From contig JASDWX010000061.1 of assembly GCA_041890515.1 (NCBI GenBank), forward strand, positions 1 to 20,760: a DNA stretch of 20,760 nt, in the 5' to 3' direction. Of this stretch, positions 16,192 through 20,760 are shown piece by piece (position 1 is the first letter of the stretch; each line of letters opens with the position of its first letter). Position numbers and translations under genes: made by a program. The notes under the pieces were generated by a model that was not told the DNA's origin, ran no database searches, and saw nothing but the letters and a program-made list of their open reading frames with translations. The DNA comes from Colwellia_A sp041890515 (GTDB lineage Bacteria > Pseudomonadota > Gammaproteobacteria > Enterobacterales > Alteromonadaceae).

Positions 16192-16411
16192 CAAATTTAT
16201 GTAGTCACTTTTATTACATGTAATTGGGGTTTTTGGAGTTATTAAGAAACGTCTTAAATATGAGTTATTAGGTTAAGTACTGTTTTGTATATCTTTAGAT
16301 AAACGTACAGCGTTTATGAACAGTAAAATAAGAAGAGTTTAGTAGGGCTGAAAATATTGAGTTTTAGATAATCAGATTCATAAAATAAATAGGGTTATAC
16401 TTTTTTAAACA
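16176..16411. other. Intergenic stretch without recognisable gene
   Basis: The remainder of the 494-bp gap between hicB and the alkaline phosphatase gene. It is AT-rich; frames on both strands are short (for example an eight-codon frame starting at 16316) with no convincing ribosome site. Only minor palindromes such as TTACATGTAA and AAACG-TACAG-CGTTT are seen. Confidence 0.6.
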
Positions 16412-16446
16412 TAAAAAAGCCGCTAATAAAATTAGCGGCTTTTCTT
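16412..16446. terminator. Bidirectional Rho-independent terminator
   Basis: AAAAGCCGCTAAT (16415-16427) and ATTAGCGGCTTTT (16431-16443) form a 13-bp perfect stem with loop AAA, with A-run and T-run flanks. On the minus strand it sits just after the alkaline phosphatase stop codon (16457) and ends in six Ts, so it terminates the tetR-EEP-phosphatase operon. Confidence 0.9.
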
Positions 16447-16456
16447 TTTATAAAAT

Positions 16457-17879
16457 CTAAAGGTTATCTTTACCAAGTAGTAAAAATATTTTCTTGGCTA
16501 TATCTGTATTATCCATCTTGCCTTTAAACACTTCACTGTTCTTACCTAATGTATGAACAGGAACATCAATTGCGGTATGTCCATCAGATGTCCATCCAGT
16601 GTTTGTCCTCACATCAATAATCTTTTTAATCGAGCTGGCTATTATGTTGCTCATACTCGGTTTTTTAGATTTTGAATTTTTTTTATTATTAAGTCGTTTA
16701 TATGTAATTGATTTTTCAATTGCCATCACTTTTGCTGCTTTAATTTGTTTAACTTCTTTTTCGGTAACATTAAAATTAAGTAATTCAGTTAATATATTTT
16801 TTGTGATTTTATTTTTGGATAATTTATTCGCGATGCTTTCTGGTGAACTTTTCATTGTTCGTAAAACTTCAGGATGCCATTCATACTTTCCATTGGCACC
16901 AACAGTTAAGCCACCCGTACTATGATCAGCTGTTAATACCACTAAGGTATCAGGGTTTTGTTTTACGTATTCTTCTAGATACACCATTGTCTTAGCTAAG
17001 TCTGACATTTCTGCCATGGCTGTAACAATATCATTTGAATGACCAGCCCAATCAATTTGGCTTGCTTCAACTAACAAAAAATAACCTTCGTCATTTTCTA
17101 ATTGTTTAATAGCGGTTTGTGNNNNNNNNNNGTGTCATTGTTGATAATCGATTGCTATTAATGTCATCTAAGGCTGATGGTAATCCTTTATCAGCAAATA
17201 GCCCAATAACAGGCGTATTCGCTTTAAGAGAATTTAATAAGTTGTAGTTATCGATGTATTGAAAACCAGATGCTTTAAATTCATCAATCAAGTTTCTATC
17301 ATCACGAAGAAAATATTTCCAGCCACCGCCCAAATAAACATCAGCCTTAATGCCGTTATCTAAATAACTATCAGCAATTTCATTATAGTTCTTTCTATTT
17401 TCATTATGTGTTAAGTAAGAAGCTGGAGTCGCATGGTTTATTTGAGACGTTACTACTACACCTGTCTTTTTACCTTGTTTTTTAGCAAATTCTAATACGG
17501 TCTCGACACTATTTTTATCCACATCTAACGCAATAGCACCATTATATGTTTTAAAACCTGTAGCTAGAGCGGTTGCCCCAGCAGCAGAATCAGTAACAAG
17601 TCCAGAGATTCTAGCGGGATAGGTACTTGCTGATCCAACGAGTAAGCGGTCAAATACTGTATCTTCAATATGTTCTGTTAGCGGATCGTCATTAAAATAG
17701 CGGTAAGATGTGGTATAAGCTGGGCCCATTCCATCTGCTATCACCATAATAATATTTCTTGGGGAATTCATTTTTTCAATGAGATTAACTTTAGCTACCG
17801 CAGTTTCTGATGCGTTATTAATTGTTTCACAGGCTGATAAAGCAAGTACTATGCTGACAGCAGAGAGTAGGTTTTTCAT
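16457..17879 (-). CDS. Alkaline phosphatase, lipoprotein, interrupted only by an assembly gap
   Basis: Metal-dependent phosphomonoesterase of the PhoA superfamily, probably outer-membrane anchored. The N-terminus (MKNLLSAVSIVLALSAC) is a lipoprotein signal with lipobox LSAC and acylated Cys17; the next residue is Glu, so inner-membrane retention is not expected. Metal and active-site signatures are IADGMG (Asp49), the nucleophile Ser98 in TDSAAGATA, EASQIDWAGHSND, TADHSTGG and TSDGHTAIDVPVHTLG. Ten Ns at 17122-17131 split the frame into two apparent pieces. If the flanks are joined directly, or with their shared 3-base GTG overlapped, the frame continues as ...STMT(P)QTAIKQLEN... into the second half, giving about 470 residues, normal for the family. 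The gene is therefore probably intact. It lies 37 bases after the EEP gene, with AAGAAG before ATG 17879, as the third gene of a tetR-EEP-phosphatase operon. Confidence 0.9.
17122..17131. other. Assembly gap (10 Ns)
   Basis: A 10-N placeholder inside the alkaline phosphatase gene. The left flank ends GTG and the right flank begins GTG on the plus strand. Both a direct join and a 3-base overlap restore the reading frame, whereas a literal 10-base gap does not. Confidence 0.95.
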
Positions 17880-17916
17880 TATTTACTTCTTGTATAAGTT
17901 TTATAAAATTATTAAT

Positions 17917-19119
17917 TTATTTCAGTAATAGATCTAGCCATACCATTCGATGATCTGATGATGCTGCTCTATCTCTTATTAATCTGAAGGTATCTTCATC
18001 TTCTGTTGGCCAATATACACCAGAATTTATAATATCAATGCCCGTCTTCGACGGTAATACGTAATCAGCTCTCATTCGCCAAAATGCGGTATGATGCATA
18101 GCGTTCACATTATCCAATGTATGCTTTTTAGCACCTTGACTTTTAGGCATCGCATCTTGAATATTATCATGTATTAGTAAACCCGATATCCCGGCATTCA
18201 TTGCATTCCCATCAACGTCAGATGCATTTAAATCACCGAGAATAACGAAAGGATTGGAGTCTTTCAAACCGCCTTTATCACCTTTGTCGTCATATATATA
18301 TCCAGATTTTTCAGTCGTTATATAATCTGCCCAAAAACGAATTTCATCATGATTTCGTTTACCATTTCTATCTTCAGGTCCGTCAAATACCGGTGGTGTA
18401 GGGTGGCTTGCTAAAATATGAAGTGTTTGTCCATTAACTTCTATAGGAATATCCCAATGAGATTTTGAAGAGAGTCTACTATTTTTCCAAGCATCTTCGC
18501 TAAACCAAGGTTTAAATGTTTTTGGATCTACAGGTTTTAGTGCGTCAGGCATATCTTGCCATTTAAAATGTTGAAATGTACGTATATCTTCTACATTTAT
18601 AGGGTACTTTGAGAGTAAAGCCATGCCAAAATGACCTGAAAAGTGACCGTAACCAAAACCATCACCCGGTAAAACACCTTTTTTACCATTACCATCTAAG
18701 TCAAAGCCAGAGTTAATACCAGTATTTACTTGGCCTTGATAAAAGTAGGGGAAATCAATCTTACTCTGACCACTTTGGCTATTGTTTAAATATTTTTTAA
18801 TGAATGTCTTCAATGAATTGTGCTGGTTATGATCATTGTTTTCTTGATTATCAAATTCATTAAGTAAAATAACATCAGGATTAACACGTTGAATTATTTC
18901 AGCAATATTTCTAATCTGTGGATGATTGCTATCTATAGCCGTTTTCAACGTGTTTTTATTTACATTAGCCTTTTCACGACCTTTATTATGAGGCTGGTAA
19001 TTTAAAGCCTCCATACTGACGTTAAATGTTGCTACTCTTAATTGTTCTGCTTGTGTTGTGCTCATATAAGTCAACGTTAATGTCATCGTTAGGTGTAAAA
19101 AATATTTTTTCATCATCAT
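17917..19119 (-). CDS. Secreted endonuclease/exonuclease/phosphatase family protein
   Basis: A 400-residue exported enzyme of the EEP (DNase I/AP endonuclease-like) fold, likely a phosphodiesterase or nuclease acting outside the cytoplasm. A signal peptide covers residues 1-24 (MMMKKYFLHLT... to STTQA), with cleavage before EQLRVATFNV. EEP catalytic landmarks are in order: Asn33 in ATFN, Glu88 in LLNEFD, His239 in ASHPTPP, Asp296/Asn298 in ILGDLNASD, and Asp389/His390 in the terminal SSDHRMVWLDL. The insert GDGFGYGHFSGHFGMALLSKYPI is typical of a large EEP subgroup in marine Alteromonadales. I chose ATG 19119 because it overlaps the tetR stop as TAATG, indicating coupling; an upstream in-frame GTG at 19134 would extend into tetR, and ATGs at 19116 and 19113 are equally compatible. 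Substrate (DNA, RNA, nucleotides or other phosphodiesters) cannot be told. The pairing with alkaline phosphatase recalls the eddA-eddB pair of Pseudomonas aeruginosa. Confidence 0.88.
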   Translation of the reverse strand: MMMKKYFLHLTMTLTLTYMSTTQAEQLRVATFNVSMEALNYQPHNKGREKANVNKNTLKTAIDSNHPQIRNIAEIIQRVNPDVILLNEFDNQENNDHNQHNSLKTFIKKYLNNSQSGQSKIDFPYFYQGQVNTGINSGFDLDGNGKKGVLPGDGFGYGHFSGHFGMALLSKYPINVEDIRTFQHFKWQDMPDALKPVDPKTFKPWFSEDAWKNSRLSSKSHWDIPIEVNGQTLHILASHPTPPVFDGPEDRNGKRNHDEIRFWADYITTEKSGYIYDDKGDKGGLKDSNPFVILGDLNASDVDGNAMNAGISGLLIHDNIQDAMPKSQGAKKHTLDNVNAMHHTAFWRMRADYVLPSKTGIDIINSGVYWPTEDEDTFRLIRDRAASSDHRMVWLDLLLK

Positions 19120-19751
19120 TATTGTAAACCACACCCGCGTAAAATCATGTCCGTTAAAAAAGCAATAACATGTTCTACATCTTCTTCCTCATATTCTGCT
19201 CTATTCATGATTGTTAGGATTTGTGTTTCAAAATCTGCATAGTGTTGTGTTGCAGACCAAATTAGAAATATCAAATGTATAGGATCAACGTCCCTCATCT
19301 CACCATTATCTATCCATTTTTGGAAGAGTTGCGCTTTCTCTCTTACCCATTTCCGTTGATAAGTTCTGGCAAAGTCTTTCAAATGTTGTGCACCTTGGAT
19401 GATCTCCATTGCATAAATTTTTGATGACTCAGGATGCTTGAAAGACATTCTTACTTTTGCATCAATAAACTTTTCAATAGCTGATTTAGGGCCATCTTCA
19501 GGATTTATATCTCCTATACCTTCATCCCACATTTGTAAGGTATGCTCTAAAACTGCATGGTAAATATTTTCTTTATTTTTGAAATAGTAAAGTATGTTAG
19601 CTTTTGGCAGGCCAGCTCTATCAGCGATTGACTGCACGGTTGCTCCTTTATAACCTTGTAAAACAAATTCGGTACTCGCAGCAATCATAATTTTATGCTG
19701 GCTTTGGACTCGAATATTCCCTGTTTTTTTTATTTCTTTATCGTTTTTCAT
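19119..19751 (-). CDS. TetR-family regulator, RutR-like
   Basis: One-component transcription repressor of 210 residues. The N-terminal TetR helix-turn-helix (about 18-65) includes ATVQSIADRAGLPKANILYYF and NKENIYHAVL. The C-terminal ligand domain resembles RutR/YcdC: SSKIYAMEIIQGA (109-121) and DPIHLIFLIWSATQHYADF (156-174) closely track the RutR segments, including the Trp165/Gln169 pair that corresponds to effector-pocket residues as I recall them from RutR. RutR senses uracil and thymine, so a pyrimidine ligand is plausible but inferred. Its stop overlaps the EEP start, so the regulator heads the operon. A site close to the RutR consensus lies 82-97 bases upstream of its ATG, suggesting autoregulation. 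The Shine-Dalgarno before ATG 19751 is weak (AGAG). Confidence 0.9.
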   Translation of the reverse strand: MKNDKEIKKTGNIRVQSQHKIMIAASTEFVLQGYKGATVQSIADRAGLPKANILYYFKNKENIYHAVLEHTLQMWDEGIGDINPEDGPKSAIEKFIDAKVRMSFKHPESSKIYAMEIIQGAQHLKDFARTYQRKWVREKAQLFQKWIDNGEMRDVDPIHLIFLIWSATQHYADFETQILTIMNRAEYEEEDVEHVIAFLTDMILRGCGLQ

Positions 19752-19799
19752 AAAGTTGCTCTATATTTAAAATGCACAAATAAAACATTTCCAAGTGAA

Positions 19800-19805
19800 A
19801 TTATA
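19800..19805 (-). promoter_or_regulatory. Candidate -10 of the tetR-EEP-phosphatase operon
   Basis: A perfect TATAAT on the minus strand, about 50 bases before the tetR ATG. The -35 region at 17 bases is poor, which would fit a weak or activator-dependent promoter. The RutR-like site begins about 5 bases upstream of that -35 position. Confidence 0.5.
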
Positions 19806-19832
19806 GTTAAAAGTTTACTTTTACATCACCTG

Positions 19833-19848
19833 TTGACCATATAGTTAA
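19833..19848. promoter_or_regulatory. RutR-like operator
   Basis: TTGACCATATAGTTAA matches the published RutR consensus TTGACCANNTGGTCAA at all seven left-arm positions and five of seven right-arm positions. It lies directly upstream of the probable tetR operon promoter and about 570 bases from the receptor gene. Confidence 0.55.
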
Positions 19849-20416
19849 GTTTTATGGTTTGTTAAACTTTTCTCTATTTTCTAATAGGGTTAAGTGACAA
19901 ATTACCTTTAGTAATGAAATTCTACTATAAATGTTTACACATTTATTTGAAAGGTAACTTTGATTAACTCAGAGAATAATTGAACTTAGTACTTATGTTC
20001 AATTAATTGACTTTACACAAACTAGGTTAAATAAACTGCTGTTTAATATGTATTTAGCCTTTGCATTGGTAATAAATAAGTTGACTGGTTGAACAGCTTT
20101 ATAATTAAATGTCATAAAAATATACTTATAGATAATAATTTTTTATATCAAATAATATGGAATATAAAATCTCATAATAGGTTTTTTGTTGATTTTATCT
20201 TGTTGTTTGTTATGGTTTTTTATAGATTACCTTCAGGTTTTACTGGTTATATGTAATTTGAAATTTAAAAAGTGTGAAAATATGTAATGAAAATGACATA
20301 AAAATCTGGTCTAATTTCATTCGAAATATAAAAACAGAGCAACTGGTTAAGTTTTTTGGTTGCTAAAAAAAATAATAAGTAATCAACACTTAAAAAACAT
20401 AATCAAGGAATAAAAG

Positions 20417-20760
20417 ATGAACACTCATCGTCTATCACTCATAACAGGCGCAGTTGTACTAGCGCTTGGACTCTCTACCTCAGCTATGGCTTCTGATACA
20501 TCTTCAGCAGTCAAAGGCGAAATTGTTGGACCAAAAGGCTATGCTGCTGTTGGAACTGTTGTTACATTAACACACGTACCTTCAGGTACTGTTCGTACTG
20601 TATCTGTAAATAACTCAGGATTGTTTGCTGCACAGGGTTTACGTGTAGGTGGTCCGTACACCATTTCAATTAATTCATCTAAATTTGCAAATCGCATAAT
20701 TAATGATGTTTATCTTAAATTAGGTGAACCTTTAAACCTAAATTTAGCATTAGTTGAAGA
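20417..20760 (+). CDS. TonB-dependent receptor, Oar-like, N-terminal part (runs off the window)
   Basis: An open frame of 114 codons continues past the window edge. A classical signal peptide (residues 1-25, cleavage after SAMA) is followed by a carboxypeptidase-regulatory-like beta-sandwich domain: SAVKGEIVGPKGYAAVGTVV, then GLFAAQGLRVGGPYTISIN and VYLKLGEPLNLNLALVE. This arrangement is characteristic of the N-terminal extension of large Oar-type TonB-dependent outer-membrane receptors; the plug and barrel would lie beyond the window. AAGGAA six bases before ATG 20417 gives a strong ribosome site. It is divergent from the tetR-EEP-phosphatase operon. Substrate is unknown; proximity suggests a product of those enzymes, but only as inference. 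Confidence 0.82.
   Translation, partial: MNTHRLSLITGAVVLALGLSTSAMASDTSSAVKGEIVGPKGYAAVGTVVTLTHVPSGTVRTVSVNNSGLFAAQGLRVGGPYTISINSSKFANRIINDVYLKLGEPLNLNLALVE

Larger units (their letters stand above)
19752..20416. other. 665-bp divergent regulatory region between tetR and the TonB receptor gene
   Basis: Very AT-rich and without a supportable gene on either strand. It holds the RutR-like operator and -10 element near the tetR end. Near the receptor end are a possible promoter (TTGAAA at 20258-20263, 17 bases, TATGTA at 20281-20286) and a small ATTTC-ATTC-GAAAT palindrome (20314-20327). The middle shows nothing I can assign; the length leaves room for a long leader or further regulator sites. 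Confidence 0.6.

Noticed and set aside
15963..16456. A hicA toxin gene upstream of hicB
   Set aside because: Minus-strand frames here are interrupted within about 20 codons and none shows the HicA GSH-type motif.
16599..16925. Plus-strand hydrophobic open frame of 108 codons
   Set aside because: Antisense to the alkaline phosphatase gene; its hydrophobicity comes from the complementary Lys/Asn-rich codons of the real gene.
19119..19134. GTG start at 19134 for the EEP gene
   Set aside because: It would extend the protein five codons into tetR and spoil the signal peptide; the TAATG overlap gives a better start at 19119.
20109..20126. PhoB box-like sequence in the tetR/receptor gap
   Set aside because: The first half (ATGTCAT) matches six of seven positions of CTGTCAT, but the second half (ATATACT) is poor, and such matches are expected by chance in AT-rich DNA.

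Overview
The window reads as a chromosomal segment of an AT-rich marine gammaproteobacterium, most like Colwelliaceae (Colwellia/Thalassotalea) in the Alteromonadales. This rests on the resemblance of AsnS, BioB, SppA and AnsA to their enterobacterial counterparts, on low-GC codon use throughout, and on an Oar-like TonB-dependent receptor at the right edge. The assignment is from memory of these families, not from a search. One run of 10 Ns (17122-17131) marks a scaffold join.

Layout. (1) 1-2170: a DUF349 coiled-coil protein whose normal N-terminus is missing or disrupted. (2) 2475-7378: ansA and sppA on the minus strand, divergent from an HvfX/DoxX-family membrane protein, a YdjA-type nitroreductase and a GNAT acetyltransferase on the plus strand. 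This is an expanded version of the enterobacterial ydjA-sppA-ansA neighbourhood. (3) 7379-7599: a REP-like palindromic repeat cluster and a bidirectional terminator. (4) 7600-9573: asnS (minus) and a small three-helix membrane protein (plus). (5) 9611-14710: the complete divergent biotin cluster bioA | bioBFCD. The four rightward genes are tightly packed; bioF/bioC overlap by one base and bioC/bioD by eight. (6) 14790-15962: pepE and an orphan HicB-like antitoxin with no adjacent HicA, preceded by a long leader carrying 17-bp direct repeats. (7) 16457-19751: a leftward operon encoding a RutR-like TetR regulator, a secreted endonuclease/exonuclease/phosphatase (EEP) enzyme and a lipoprotein alkaline phosphatase. 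(8) 20417-end: the start of a divergent TonB-dependent receptor, separated from the regulator by 665 bp.

The most interesting part is the right-hand block. A secreted EEP-fold nuclease/phosphodiesterase plus a lipid-anchored alkaline phosphatase could turn extracellular nucleic acid or nucleotides into nucleosides and phosphate, and a TonB-dependent receptor could take products up. The regulator resembles RutR, the pyrimidine-sensing repressor, and a 16-bp site close to the RutR consensus (TTGACCATATAGTTAA, 19833-19848) lies just upstream of its probable promoter. I infer a RutR-type-controlled nucleic-acid or nucleotide scavenging locus. The individual family calls are solid; the system-level role is inference.
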